This document shows, piece by piece, positions 21,389 to 29,865 of a stretch of DNA of 64,000 nucleotides. Origin of the DNA: Rhizobium mesoamericanum STM3625 (GTDB lineage: Bacteria > Pseudomonadota > Alphaproteobacteria > Rhizobiales > Rhizobiaceae); the NCBI RefSeq assembly GCF_000312665.1, contig NZ_HF536772.1, positions 2,849,380-2,913,379 on the forward strand. Direction: 5' to 3'. The number at the start of each line of letters is the position of its first letter. Position 1 is the first letter of the stretch. The translations under genes were made by a program, and so were the position numbers. Under the pieces are notes generated by a model. That model ran no database searches. It saw only the letters and a list, made by a program, of their open reading frames with translations, and had not been told where the DNA came from.

Positions 21389-22417
21389 ATGTTCGATGAT
21401 CTCATGGGAGCCTATGGGAGCCGCTTCCTTCTCGCCGCCGGCGGCGTCGGTATAGCTCTATTACTGCTGATCGTCGTGCTTTGGTTCTTGCGCGGCCGCG
21501 CGCCGTCGCCCTTCGTGCGCGGTGGCCGCAATCGTCAGCCACGGTTGCAGGTTCTCGATGCGGCGGCGGTCGATGCGCGCAGACGCCTCGTCCTCGTCCG
21601 TCGAGACGACGTCGAACACCTGATCATGATCGGCGGGCCGACCGATATCGTCATCGAGAGCAGAATTGGCGAGGCTGCCGACAAGCTCACATCACTTGGG
21701 GCAACTCATCCGTCGACCTTGGCTTCAGCGCCGGTGCCGGCTGCGGTCCCCGCGATAGCGCCGCAACCTGAGACCGCGCCTACGCCGGCACCTGTTCGCA
21801 TCGCGCCCGCTGAACCCCAAAATGCGCCGCCAATCCGCGGTCATGCGTCACCCGAGCCCTATGTGCCCGAACGCGCGCCAATCGAAGCGAGGCCCGAGCC
21901 GGCGATCCCTGCCACGCCACCCGCGCCTCCGCCTGTTATCGCCGAGCGCGAGCGTGCTCCGCGCCCGGCACCGTCGTTCGAACCGCACCCAGAAGCGCGC
22001 CCAGAACCGCGCCCGGCGCCCACTCCGATCGAAGCCTCGGCCGCAGCAGACATTCTCGATTCGGCCCGCCAGCGCGTGCTGTCGCAACAGCGAATTGATC
22101 CGCATGTGTCTCCTCCCTCTGTCGGGAACACGCCGGCGTCTGTGCAACCCTCATCGGCATTTGTCGAGGTTGGTACGCTGGCGCCTGTTGCGCAACCGAC
22201 TGACTTCCAGCGCATTCTCGAGGAGGAAATGACCAGTACACTTGCCGCCGAGCGGATCGCGCCGGCACCACAGGCCACCGCTGCGAGGCCCGCCCCGGCG
22301 CCCGGAAACCTGCCGCGCCGGGATCCTGACATGGCGCCGCTCACTGGTGCCGATGCTGCCCTTCAGAATGAAGTCGCGCGCATCTTTGGCGAGATGAGCG
22401 TTAACCGCGACAAGTAG
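21389..22417 (+). CDS. FliO-like membrane protein with proline-rich tail
   Basis: A 342-residue protein with one N-terminal membrane helix (about residues 13-34, LAAGGVGIALLLLIVVLWFL) followed by a short domain RLQVLDAAAVDARRRLVLVRRDDVEHLIMIGG. That domain resembles the cytoplasmic part of the flagellar export protein FliO. Residues 110-320 are very rich in proline and alanine and probably unstructured. No flagellar genes are nearby, so a flagellar role is unproven; members of this group sit next to cckA in rhizobia. A start with GGGAG upstream was used. Confidence 0.65.
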   Translation: MFDDLMGAYGSRFLLAAGGVGIALLLLIVVLWFLRGRAPSPFVRGGRNRQPRLQVLDAAAVDARRRLVLVRRDDVEHLIMIGGPTDIVIESRIGEAADKLTSLGATHPSTLASAPVPAAVPAIAPQPETAPTPAPVRIAPAEPQNAPPIRGHASPEPYVPERAPIEARPEPAIPATPPAPPPVIAERERAPRPAPSFEPHPEARPEPRPAPTPIEASAAADILDSARQRVLSQQRIDPHVSPPSVGNTPASVQPSSAFVEVGTLAPVAQPTDFQRILEEEMTSTLAAERIAPAPQATAARPAPAPGNLPRRDPDMAPLTGADAALQNEVARIFGEMSVNRDK

Positions 22418-22427
22418 CGAGGCGCAT

Positions 22428-22463
22428 GAAAAAGGGCGCCGCGGTTTCCGTGGCGCCCTTTTA
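22428..22463. terminator. Bidirectional terminator between the FliO-like gene and dksA
   Basis: Hairpin arms AAAAGGGCGCC and GGCGCCCTTTT enclose a short loop. The A-run and T-run on the two sides allow it to end transcription from both convergent genes. Confidence 0.88.
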
Positions 22464-22481
22464 TCGTCGACATACCAGGAC

Positions 22482-22901
22482 TTATTCGTCCCGGTAGACT
22501 TTTTCCCGGCGTTCGTGCCGCTCTTGAGCCTCGATGGAGAGCGTCGCGATCGGTCGAGCGTCAAGCCGCTTGAGGCCGATTGGCTCGCCGGTCTCCTCGC
22601 AATAGCCATATGTGCCGTCTTCGATACGTTGCAGTGCTGCGTCGATCTTGGAAATCAGCTTTCTCTGGCGGTCACGGGCACGCAGTTCGATGGCCCGGTC
22701 GGTTTCGGACGATGCCCTGTCAGCAAGATCCGGATGATTTGCGCTTTCCTCCGCCAAGTGGTCGAGGGTTTCGCGCGCCTCTCTGAGAATGTCATTCTTC
22801 CAGGCGACCAGCTTGGCTCTGAAGTAAGCCCGCTGATTACCGTTCATGAACTCTTCCTCTTCCGAGGGTACGTAGTTGCTAAGATCGATCTTCTCACTCA
22901 A
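22482..22901 (-). CDS. dksA: RNA polymerase-binding transcription factor DksA
   Basis: DksA enters the RNA polymerase secondary channel and works with ppGpp to adjust promoters under starvation. The 139-residue protein has the N-terminal SEKIDLSNYVPSEEEEFM, the coiled coil with the tip region SSETDRAIELR (D68 and A70 correspond to E. coli D74 and A76), and the globular end TYGYCEETGEPIGLKRL. Only one of the four zinc cysteines (C101) remains; the others are T, S and A, so zinc binding is unlikely. The start is a TTG, decided by a strong ribosome binding site. Confidence 0.93.
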   Translation of the reverse strand: MSEKIDLSNYVPSEEEEFMNGNQRAYFRAKLVAWKNDILREARETLDHLAEESANHPDLADRASSETDRAIELRARDRQRKLISKIDAALQRIEDGTYGYCEETGEPIGLKRLDARPIATLSIEAQERHERREKVYRDE

Positions 22902-22907
22902 CGCGAT

Positions 22908-22913
22908 TCTCCT
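22908..22913 (-). promoter_or_regulatory. Ribosome binding site fixing the TTG start of dksA
   Basis: AGGAGA on the minus strand lies six bases before the TTG codon of MSEKID. The only upstream ATG (22922) would place this sequence inside the coding region and add residues not found at the usual DksA N-terminus, so the TTG is preferred. Confidence 0.75.
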
Positions 22914-22994
22914 GAAGAACATCTCATCTGGCGGGTGTATATCGCGAGCACTACGGTTGATTCAAGCCAAATACGCTAGGTAAACAGTTTTTTA

Positions 22995-23023
22995 AATCTG
23001 TCATATTTTTAAGCTAACAGATT
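22995..23023. repeat. Inverted repeat in the dksA/sixA divergent promoter region
   Basis: Seven-base arms AATCTGT and ACAGATT are separated by 15 AT-rich bases between dksA and the sixA-like gene. It may be an operator or chance; no T-tract makes it a terminator. Confidence 0.35.
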
Positions 23024-23173
23024 ATTTTCGCATCACTATTCCCTTGAACGCATATTCCCCTCCCGTAAGCTCTCCCTTTCCTGGCTCGAATTTGGCGGCG
23101 ACACCGGCCGCTACGGTTGACGCGCGGGCCACTCAACCGCTACTGAAAAAGTCCCTTCGACGTGGACTTTCCC

Positions 23174-23671
23174 ATGGCTGTAATCACGCCTCCGCCTTCC
23201 CGGATCTATCTGCTGCGGCACGCCGAAGCCGCTTGGGCCGCACCCGGGCAACGTGATTTTGACCGACCCCTCAGTGAGAACGGCTATGCAGAAGCCGAAC
23301 TCGTCGCCAACGAGGCCGCCGACAAGGACTACAGGCCGGATCTCCTTCTGAGTTCGACAGCGGCGCGTTGCCGGGACACCGCCGACGCCATGCATCGCGC
23401 GATGGGCTCCACGCTCGATCTCCGGTTTGTCGACGAACTTTACAATGCCTCGCCCGACATTTATCTCGAGATCATCGACGCCCAGCAGGGCATCAATTCG
23501 GTTATGCTGGTCGGCCACAATCCGACCATCGAGCAGACGCTGGAAGCCTTGATTGGCCACGAGGCGCTCTCGCAGGCATTGCCGACGGGCTTTCCCACAG
23601 CCGGGCTTGTGGTTTTAGACTTCGACAGCAAGGCAGCAAGCTGGCGCCTGGTCGATTTCGTGATCGACTAA
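23174..23671 (+). CDS. SixA-like histidine phosphatase
   Basis: A 165-residue member of the histidine phosphatase superfamily. The catalytic RHG-type motif is YLLRHAEA near residue 14, the second histidine is in VGHNPTIE. It is the size of E. coli SixA, which dephosphorylates histidine phosphotransfer domains; the target here is unknown. The ATG of MAVITP was chosen over a GTG four codons upstream, neither with a strong ribosome site. It precedes the ycjX-like gene by 77 bases. Confidence 0.85.
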   Translation: MAVITPPPSRIYLLRHAEAAWAAPGQRDFDRPLSENGYAEAELVANEAADKDYRPDLLLSSTAARCRDTADAMHRAMGSTLDLRFVDELYNASPDIYLEIIDAQQGINSVMLVGHNPTIEQTLEALIGHEALSQALPTGFPTAGLVVLDFDSKAASWRLVDFVID

Positions 23672-23748
23672 GGTCTTTTTGGACAACGCCTTTTCGCATC
23701 GACCTGCGGTTCCTATATGGCTTGTCACGATACAATCGGAATTCTGCC

Positions 23749-25224
23749 TTGCCGCCCAGCCTGACCTCCTTCTCCGACGACGCGCGCATCGTTCTCGACA
23801 ATTTCGCGGACCGGGCATCGGGCTTCATGATCCCCACCGTGCGCCTCGGGGTCACCGGCCTGTCGCGCTCCGGCAAGACGATCTTCATTTCCTCCCTGGT
23901 CCACAATCTTCTGCATGGCGGCCGCCTGCCACTCTTCGAGCCGGTGCAGTCCGGTCGCGTCTTTGCCGTGCGCCTTGAACAGCAGCCGGACGATGCCGTG
24001 CCGCGCTTCCAATATGAGGATCACATCCGCTCGCTCGTGATGGATCGCGTGTGGCCCGATTCCACGCGAGCGATCTCCGAACTGCGACTGACACTCGAAT
24101 ATCAACGTGCAAGGGGCTGGAATCGTCTCTTCTCGCCCGGTCGCCTGTCGATCGATATCGTCGATTATCCCGGCGAATGGCTGCTTGACCTGCCACTGCT
24201 TAGAAAGGACTATCGCACGTTCTGCGAAGAGACGATCGCCTTGGCCAAAACAGGCATTCGAGGAGAACTCTCACGCGAATGGTTGACCCTAACCCATGCC
24301 ACCGAGATTAACGCTCCCGCCGACGAGATGCGCGCCCGCGACCTTGCCACCGCTTTTGCCGATTACCTCAAGGCCTGCAAAACCGACGAACGCTCGCTCT
24401 CCACCCTCCCGCCTGGTCGGTTTCTACTGCCTGGCGACCTCGATGGCTCACCAGCACTTACCTTTGCCCCACTGGCGCTGCCCTTGGACGGCAAACCGCG
24501 CAGGGGATCGCTATGGGCTATGATGGAGCGGCGTTACGAGGCTTACAAATCGGTCGTCGTGAAGCCTTTCTTTCGCGAGCACTTTGCCCGTCTCGACAGG
24601 CAGATCGTGCTCGTTGACGCGTTGCAAGCCATCAACCGTGGCCCGGAGGCGGTACAGGACCTCGAACGCGCTCTCACCGATGTGCTGGCGTGCTTCCGTC
24701 CAGGCACCAATTCCTGGCTGTCGTCTTTGCTCGGCCGCAGGATCGACCGGGTCCTTGTCGCGGCGACGAAGGCCGATCACCTGCACCACGAAAGCCATGA
24801 CCGGCTCGACGCCCTCACCCGCCGCCTGGTCGATCGTGCAGTACAGCGCATTGGCATGGCCGGTGCCCGCATGGACGTCATGGCTCTGGCCTCGGTTCGC
24901 GCCACGCGCGAAGCGACGGTAAAGCGTGACGGCCAAGACCTTCCAGTCATAGTCGGCACGCCGATGGAAGGCGAAACCATTGGAGGAGAACGTTTTGACG
25001 GCCAAAAGAAGACGGCGATATTTCCTGGCGATCTGCCGGCCGACCCGAAGAGCCTGTTCGAGCGCATCGAATCGGGCGGCCACGACAGCTCGCTTCCCGA
25101 TGTAAATGTGGTTCGCTTTCGTCCACCGCACCTCGAAGAGACGGGCGGCGGTATAAAGCTTTCGATCCCACATATCAGGCTCGACCGTGCCATGCAGTTT
25201 CTGTTCGGAGATCGCCTCGCATGA
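23749..25224 (+). CDS. YcjX-family GTP-binding protein
   Basis: A 491-residue P-loop NTPase of the YcjX/DUF463 family. The Walker A motif GLSRSGKT is at residues 37-44, with IDIVDYPGEWLLDL as the G3-like segment and VAATKADHL as a NKxD-like motif. The biochemical role is unknown; in E. coli ycjX and ycjF are stress-induced. The open frame extends upstream through sixA, but that part is out of frame with a real gene, so the TTG of MPPSLTSF was taken as start. It overlaps the ycjF-like gene by four bases. Confidence 0.85.
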   Translation: MPPSLTSFSDDARIVLDNFADRASGFMIPTVRLGVTGLSRSGKTIFISSLVHNLLHGGRLPLFEPVQSGRVFAVRLEQQPDDAVPRFQYEDHIRSLVMDRVWPDSTRAISELRLTLEYQRARGWNRLFSPGRLSIDIVDYPGEWLLDLPLLRKDYRTFCEETIALAKTGIRGELSREWLTLTHATEINAPADEMRARDLATAFADYLKACKTDERSLSTLPPGRFLLPGDLDGSPALTFAPLALPLDGKPRRGSLWAMMERRYEAYKSVVVKPFFREHFARLDRQIVLVDALQAINRGPEAVQDLERALTDVLACFRPGTNSWLSSLLGRRIDRVLVAATKADHLHHESHDRLDALTRRLVDRAVQRIGMAGARMDVMALASVRATREATVKRDGQDLPVIVGTPMEGETIGGERFDGQKKTAIFPGDLPADPKSLFERIESGGHDSSLPDVNVVRFRPPHLEETGGGIKLSIPHIRLDRAMQFLFGDRLA

Positions 25225-26300
25225 TCAAGCCACCATCCGAGCACCCGATACACCGCACGCCGGCCGCATTTTCTCTTGAGGACGACACTGTCGTTCGGCC
25301 GACAATCGAGGCCAAACACACCCAAAGAAGGCCGGCCAGCTTCACGGACGATATCGTGCTGACGGCCGATGAGGATGACCCCTTCCTCAATCCCGAAAAG
25401 GATGTCCCTCCAATTCCGGTCGCAGTTCCGCGCAAGCGCGGCACCTCGTTCGGAAAAATCGCGGCTGGCGCGTTCGGCATTCTCTTCTCGCTTGCCTTTG
25501 GCCTCTGGACCGACAGCCTTATACGCAATCTTTTTACCCGCGCCGATTGGCTGGGCTATACGGCGCTCGCAGTACTCGCAATCGGCATTCTGGCGGTAGT
25601 CGCCATCGTTATCCGTGAAAGCGCCGGATTGATGCGGTTGACAGCGGTGCAGACGATCAAGGCGGAAGCCGAGGCCGCCATCGTGGAAACCAAGCCGGCA
25701 AAGGCGCGTGCACTGGTCAAGCGCCTGGAAACGCTGCTCTCCGGCAGGCCCGAGACGGCCAAAGGCAGGGCCACGCTGAAAGCGGCCGAGGGCGATATCA
25801 TCGATGCACCGCATCTGATCACCCTTGCAGAACGTGAGCTCCTGGCGCCGCTCGACCGGCAGGCGCGGGCCCTCATTGTCAATGCATCAAAACGAGTCTC
25901 TATCGTCACTGCCATCAGCCCGCGCGCCATTGTGGACCTTCTATACGTGTTATATGAAGCCGCCCGGCTGATCAGGGCGATGGCCGATCTCTACGGCGGT
26001 CGGCCCGGCACGCTCGGCATGGTGAGGCTGATGCGCGACGTTCTGGCACATCTTGCCGTTACCGGCTCGATCGCCGTCGGAGATAGCCTCGTGCAGCAGG
26101 TGCTTGGCCATGGGCTGGCGTCGAAACTTTCGGCCCGCCTCGGCGAAGGCGTCATCAACGGCCTGATGACCGCCCGTATCGGAATCGCTGCTATGGATCT
26201 CTGCCGCCCACTTTCCTTCCACGCCTTAAAACGTCCGGGAATCGGCGACTTCATCGGCGATCTCACGCCGTCCATGGCATCGCGTGACAAGAAATCCTGA
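25221..26300 (+). CDS. YcjF-family inner membrane protein (DUF697/TIGR01620)
   Basis: A 359-residue membrane protein. The first 85 residues are hydrophilic and proline rich, followed by two membrane segments (about residues 77-97 and 110-130) and a soluble region ending in a DUF697-like hydrophobic part (LMTARIGIAAMDLCRPL). The ATGA overlap with the YcjX-like gene indicates translational coupling, as in E. coli ycjX-ycjF. Function is unknown. Confidence 0.85.
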   Translation: MIKPPSEHPIHRTPAAFSLEDDTVVRPTIEAKHTQRRPASFTDDIVLTADEDDPFLNPEKDVPPIPVAVPRKRGTSFGKIAAGAFGILFSLAFGLWTDSLIRNLFTRADWLGYTALAVLAIGILAVVAIVIRESAGLMRLTAVQTIKAEAEAAIVETKPAKARALVKRLETLLSGRPETAKGRATLKAAEGDIIDAPHLITLAERELLAPLDRQARALIVNASKRVSIVTAISPRAIVDLLYVLYEAARLIRAMADLYGGRPGTLGMVRLMRDVLAHLAVTGSIAVGDSLVQQVLGHGLASKLSARLGEGVINGLMTARIGIAAMDLCRPLSFHALKRPGIGDFIGDLTPSMASRDKKS

Positions 26301-26510
26301 GTGTTGACAGTTTTCTTGCGCTTGCCAGGCGCCGAACAGCGTGGGAAAATACTTGTTAGGAATTCAATGCGCTAGTGCCCTAGCGGTGGCCGCCGCCAAC
26401 CGCGAGATGCCCGACCACACAGCGCTTTTGGGCCAACAAGAAACCAACCATTAACCATTCTGCGGCAAGACTTGCAGCCAGTTAAGCGATGGTGTCGCTA
26501 GGGAAAATCC

Positions 26511-27062
26511 ATGTATTCGCGCAAGTTTCTTCTTCTTTTCGGACTGGCTGCGGTGGCATTGTCGCCGATCGCCGAAATGGCGCCGTCCGCAACGGCAGCA
26601 ACACGTGACAAAGCCTTCTTTGAGTCTGTCGCTGGCACTTGGCGAGGCCCAGGAGAGATCGTAGCCGGCAAGTACAAGGGCACGAAATTCACCTGCAATC
26701 TCGTCGGAGAACCCATAAGCACCGGCGGCGCGGGGATCAAACTCGACGGAAGCTGCAGGGTCGGCGTGTTCAAGCAACCGATGACGGCGCTCATCACGCA
26801 GTCGGGCAATTCCTATAAAGGCAAGTTCCTTGATGGCGCCGATGGTAAGGGGCTGGATGTCGTATCGGGTGCCGTGACGCAAGATACCGTTGTCGTCGGC
26901 CTCAACCGTTCCAAGCTTAACGGCGCCATGATCGCTCGCGTGCGTGATGACAAAACGATGAACGTTACCGTCTCCGTCAAGGTCGAAAGCCAGATGATCC
27001 CGGTGATTGGCCTAACGCTCACGCGCCAGGTCGACGAAATCACCGTCGGCTCTGTCGAGTAA
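26511..27062 (+). CDS. Exported conserved hypothetical protein
   Basis: A 183-residue protein with a signal peptide (KFLLLFGLAAVALSPIAEM, cleavage near ATA-ATR). The mature part looks like a beta-rich lipocalin-like barrel (SVAGTWRGPGEIV near the start), with two cysteines. I do not recognise a named family. AGGGA precedes the ATG and a terminator follows, so it is probably a single-gene unit. Confidence 0.75.
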   Translation: MYSRKFLLLFGLAAVALSPIAEMAPSATAATRDKAFFESVAGTWRGPGEIVAGKYKGTKFTCNLVGEPISTGGAGIKLDGSCRVGVFKQPMTALITQSGNSYKGKFLDGADGKGLDVVSGAVTQDTVVVGLNRSKLNGAMIARVRDDKTMNVTVSVKVESQMIPVIGLTLTRQVDEITVGSVE

Positions 27063-27077
27063 ATTGCACTGGCTTTG

Positions 27078-27108
27078 AGCGGTGGCAAGTCCGCCGCTTT
27101 TCCTTTTT
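27078..27108 (+). terminator. Rho-independent terminator after the exported protein
   Basis: Hairpin AGCGGTGG / CCGCCGCT (one G-T pair) with a CAAGT loop, followed by TTTTCCTTTTT, 15 bases after the stop codon. It reaches the end of the convergent folK gene. Confidence 0.8.
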
Positions 27109-27626
27109 CAGGCCGCATGCCACCAGTTGCTGTCCTGATCTGCAACTTCGATCCCCTGGACATCCGCCTTCGCGAGCCAATCGCGAACAGTTGTTCCATG
27201 GACGAGTAGATTAGGAGCAAAGTCGGAAAGTGGCATCAACACGAAGCCACGATCAGTCATGCGCGGGTGAGGAAGTTCCAGGCGAGGCGCGGACAGGACC
27301 ACATCGGCATAGGTCAGGATATCAATGTCCAGCGTCCTTGGCCCCCACCGTTCGATACGCTCTCGTTTCATTCCCCGTTCGATATCGAGACAGACATCGA
27401 GAAGCGCCTCCGGCCCCAGCGTTGTTTCTATTGCAGCACAGGCGTTGAAAAAATAGGACTGATCTGTCTTGCCCCAGGGCGGAGTGCGATAGAGCCGCGA
27501 CACCGCTGCCACCTGGCAGTCCGCCCGCTTATCGAGCGCCCTTAGCGCAACGGCCATGGCGTGGACTGGCTGGCCGAGATTACCACCGAGGCCGAGCGTT
27601 GCAGCATTGAACGTAGACTCAGGCAA
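27108..27626 (-). CDS. folK: 2-amino-4-hydroxy-6-hydroxymethyldihydropteridine pyrophosphokinase
   Basis: Transfers pyrophosphate from ATP to hydroxymethyl-dihydropterin in folate synthesis. The 172-residue protein shows LGLGGNLGQP at the N-terminus, SRLYRTPPWG, DQSYFFNACAAIET and the ATP-binding RWGPRTLDIDIL. The start is TTG, overlapping the folB stop by eight bases; no ATG is available nearby. Last gene of folP-folB-folK. Confidence 0.94.
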   Translation of the reverse strand: MPESTFNAATLGLGGNLGQPVHAMAVALRALDKRADCQVAAVSRLYRTPPWGKTDQSYFFNACAAIETTLGPEALLDVCLDIERGMKRERIERWGPRTLDIDILTYADVVLSAPRLELPHPRMTDRGFVLMPLSDFAPNLLVHGTTVRDWLAKADVQGIEVADQDSNWWHAA

Positions 27627-27987
27627 AGTGTTCGACGCTCACTTGAACAAAGTCGAGCACGCCCGGCACGGGCGCGTTGGGTTTGCGGACCGTGATCTTT
27701 GCACGTTTGATTTGTGGAAATTTTGAACAAAGTCCCTTGGCGATATCAAGCGCCAGCGCCTCGATCAGGTACCGACGCTTGCCCGTTACGATTTCCTCGA
27801 TAACGGTAAAGGCAATGCCATAATTGACCGTGTCATCTATGGAGTCGCTTTCCAGCGCGTCGCCGGCAACGACATCGAGTTCGGCGTCCACAAAGAAGCG
27901 CTGGCCGAGGAATTCCTCCTCGTCATGAACGCCATGGCGGGCAAAGAAGGCACAGTTTTGAAGCGTTATGGTGTAGGTGGTGCTCAT
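27619..27987 (-). CDS. folB: Dihydroneopterin aldolase
   Basis: Cleaves dihydroneopterin to hydroxymethyl-dihydropterin and glycolaldehyde. The 122-residue protein has the family pattern FFARHGVHDEEEFLGQRF near residue 14, NYGIAFTVIEE and the C-terminal ITVRKPNAPVPG. It overlaps folP by four bases and folK by eight, so the three genes are translated as one operon. Confidence 0.95.
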   Translation of the reverse strand: MSTTYTITLQNCAFFARHGVHDEEEFLGQRFFVDAELDVVAGDALESDSIDDTVNYGIAFTVIEEIVTGKRRYLIEALALDIAKGLCSKFPQIKRAKITVRKPNAPVPGVLDFVQVSVEHFA

Positions 27988-28856
27988 GCCAAGTTTCCCT
28001 GCTCGAAGCTATTGCGCGCCGCCAGCATAGCATCGGCAACGGCCAGAGCGTCCCTGTTGATTGCGACATCGTGTACGCGAAAAATGCTAGCTCCCGCCAG
28101 ACGTAACAATGCGCTTGTCGCCGCTGTTCCCGCATCCCGGTCGGCGGCCTGCCTGCCTGTAATGGCGCCGACAAAGCGTTTGCGCGAGGTGCCCGCAAGC
28201 AGCGGCAATCCGAAGCGGTGCAGTTCGCCGAAACGAGCCATCAGTTCCAGGTTCTCTTCGGTATCCTTGGCGAAACCAAAGCCCGGGTCGAGCACGATGC
28301 GATCCTTCGGAACACCCGCGCTCGAAGCGATTTCGAGCGAGCGCTCCAGGAAGAAAATTTGGTCGGTGATCACATCGGGAAGCTTTTCTCGGTCCCGGCC
28401 GGTATGCATCAGGCACAGGCCTGCCCGGGCATCGGCTGCCACTTTCCCGATCTCGGGCTCCTTTTGAAGTCCGAATACGTCGTTGATGATATGTGCCCCC
28501 GCGCCGATGGCCAACCGTGCAGTCTCGGCCCGATACGTATCGATCGAGATTAGCGCATCAGTCTTGGCACGCAGTGCCTCGATCACCGGTAAAACCCGCG
28601 CCTGCTCTTCAAAGGGCGGGACGACATCTGCGCCGGGTCGTGTCGATTCGCCCCCGATATCGATAATTTGAGCTCCCTCGCTAATCGCCTCGAGCGCATG
28701 CGTCACAGCTGCTTCGACGGTCTCGTACCGCCCGCCGTCTGAAAAAGAATCCGGTGTCACGTTAACGATCGCCATGAGCACGGAGCGGGCACCCAGTTTG
28801 ATCTCGCGGTCATGCCCGACGCGCCAGAAACTGCTCCTAAGCTGTGCCAATGGCAT
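27984..28856 (-). CDS. folP: Dihydropteroate synthase
   Basis: Joins hydroxymethyl-dihydropterin pyrophosphate to p-aminobenzoate; it is the sulfonamide target. The 290-residue protein has IVNVTPDSFSDGG, IDIGGESTRPGA, IDTYRAETA and the substrate-binding GTSRKRFVG. AGGATGAA precedes the ATG. First gene of the fol operon, divergent from the DUF922 gene. Confidence 0.96.
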   Translation of the reverse strand: MPLAQLRSSFWRVGHDREIKLGARSVLMAIVNVTPDSFSDGGRYETVEAAVTHALEAISEGAQIIDIGGESTRPGADVVPPFEEQARVLPVIEALRAKTDALISIDTYRAETARLAIGAGAHIINDVFGLQKEPEIGKVAADARAGLCLMHTGRDREKLPDVITDQIFFLERSLEIASSAGVPKDRIVLDPGFGFAKDTEENLELMARFGELHRFGLPLLAGTSRKRFVGAITGRQAADRDAGTAATSALLRLAGASIFRVHDVAINRDALAVADAMLAARNSFEQGNLA

Positions 28857-28935
28857 TTCATCCTATCGATCGAAAAAAAGCGCCAATGATATTGCGCTGG
28901 TCGTGGCTATGCCCCAAGCTCCGGCAAACTTCAAC

Positions 28936-29577
28936 ATGAGTGTGTGCAGAATGCTCTTAGTACCGCGTTATATGCCCCTCTTCCTCGGCTTTTCCATGGC
29001 CGCAGCGGCGTGCAGTCCGGCCGCCGCTGCCGTGATCGCGACGAGAAGTTACTCGTATTTTGCGATCAAAGGCAAAACTGCGGACCAACTCGATCAGCAA
29101 CTGAGCACCAATGGGCCGACCGCAAGCGGCTCGTCGGCTCGCCACCCGGGTGCGACCAAGATCCGCTTCGGCGGCGACGCTACCTACGTCCAGACCGGAG
29201 GGCGGTGCCGGGTCGCCAGCGCGAAAGTCACGGTCCACACGCAAATCATCCTGCCCCGCTGGATTGATCGCAGGGGTGCCAGCAAGCAGTTGTCGATGAT
29301 ATGGGATGCACTCTCGAGCGACATCAAGCGCCACGAGGAGCGTCACGCCGAGATTGCGCGCAACCAAGCGCGTGTCATGGAGAGGCAAATCCTCGCCCTG
29401 CCCCCGCAACGCAATTGCGAGCGGATGCAGGAGCTTGTCACCGAAATATCGATCCGTGGGATCGAAGAGCACGACAAGTTGCAAGCCCGATTCGATCGAA
29501 TCGAAGCCGTCAATTTTCAAAAGCGAATGATAAAACTTCTGGACATTCGAATGAAAACATCCGGCGGCGCAGGCTAG
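28936..29577 (+). CDS. Exported DUF922-family protein (putative metallopeptidase-like)
   Basis: About 213 residues with an N-terminal signal sequence (PLFLGFSMAAAACSPAAAA). The cysteine there may make it a lipoprotein, or it may be a plain signal peptide. The mature domain matches DUF922: SYSYFAIKGKTADQLDQQL at the start and HEERHAEIARNQAR around residue 135, an HExxH-like motif suggesting a zinc peptidase. Catalysis is not established for the family. Starts at 28909 or 28951 are also possible because no strong ribosome site decides. Confidence 0.75.
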   Translation: MSVCRMLLVPRYMPLFLGFSMAAAACSPAAAAVIATRSYSYFAIKGKTADQLDQQLSTNGPTASGSSARHPGATKIRFGGDATYVQTGGRCRVASAKVTVHTQIILPRWIDRRGASKQLSMIWDALSSDIKRHEERHAEIARNQARVMERQILALPPQRNCERMQELVTEISIRGIEEHDKLQARFDRIEAVNFQKRMIKLLDIRMKTSGGAG

Positions 29578-29714
29578 CTGATTCGCAAGCTTAAGGCGAT
29601 CAAAGAAGTTTATCCGCGCAACAAAACCTGTGCGAAACCGTAGTCGCCCCAGTGATTTACCGGTTATTTCTCGGTCTAGCTAAATCAACCATAACGCGGT
29701 AATATTCAAACATT

Positions 29715-29746
29715 CGAAAGTTCAAGGCGGTAAGTCTGAACTTTCG
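29715..29746. repeat. Perfect 10-bp inverted repeat upstream of the candidate sRNA
   Basis: Arms CGAAAGTTCA and TGAACTTTCG match perfectly with a 12-base spacer. It lies about 30 bases before the likely 5' end of the sRNA, so it could be an operator dyad, or a 5' hairpin if transcription starts earlier. Confidence 0.6.
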
Positions 29747-29774
29747 TTCCTGGGTTCTCCTGGCGCGTTGCGAA

Positions 29775-29853
29775 GCCGCGGACGATCCTCCCTCGTTCGT
29801 AGGTAATGCGCCTACCTCGCCTCGCTCGTCTAGCGGCCAGCGAGGCTTTTTTT
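29775..29853 (+). ncRNA. Candidate small RNA resembling MmgR (alpha-r8 family)
   Basis: The intergenic region between the DUF922 gene and the ferredoxin ends in a textbook terminator: 8-bp perfect stem GCCTCGCT / AGCGAGGC followed by seven T. No plus-strand gene directly precedes it. Just upstream is a small hairpin GTAGG / CCTAC, and before that an unpaired UCCUCCC heptamer (29786-29792) that could pair with ribosome binding sites. About 77 nt, two hairpins and a UCCUCCC core match what I recall of the rhizobial MmgR/alpha-r8 sRNA, linked to polyhydroxybutyrate control. The 5' end is a guess. Confidence 0.6.
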
Positions 29854-29865
29854 GCGGCGTGGCCG

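Noticed and set aside
23368..23748. N-terminal extension of the YcjX-like gene
   Set aside because: The extension overlaps the sixA-like gene out of frame and has no family similarity; the TTG at 23749 gives the usual N-terminus.
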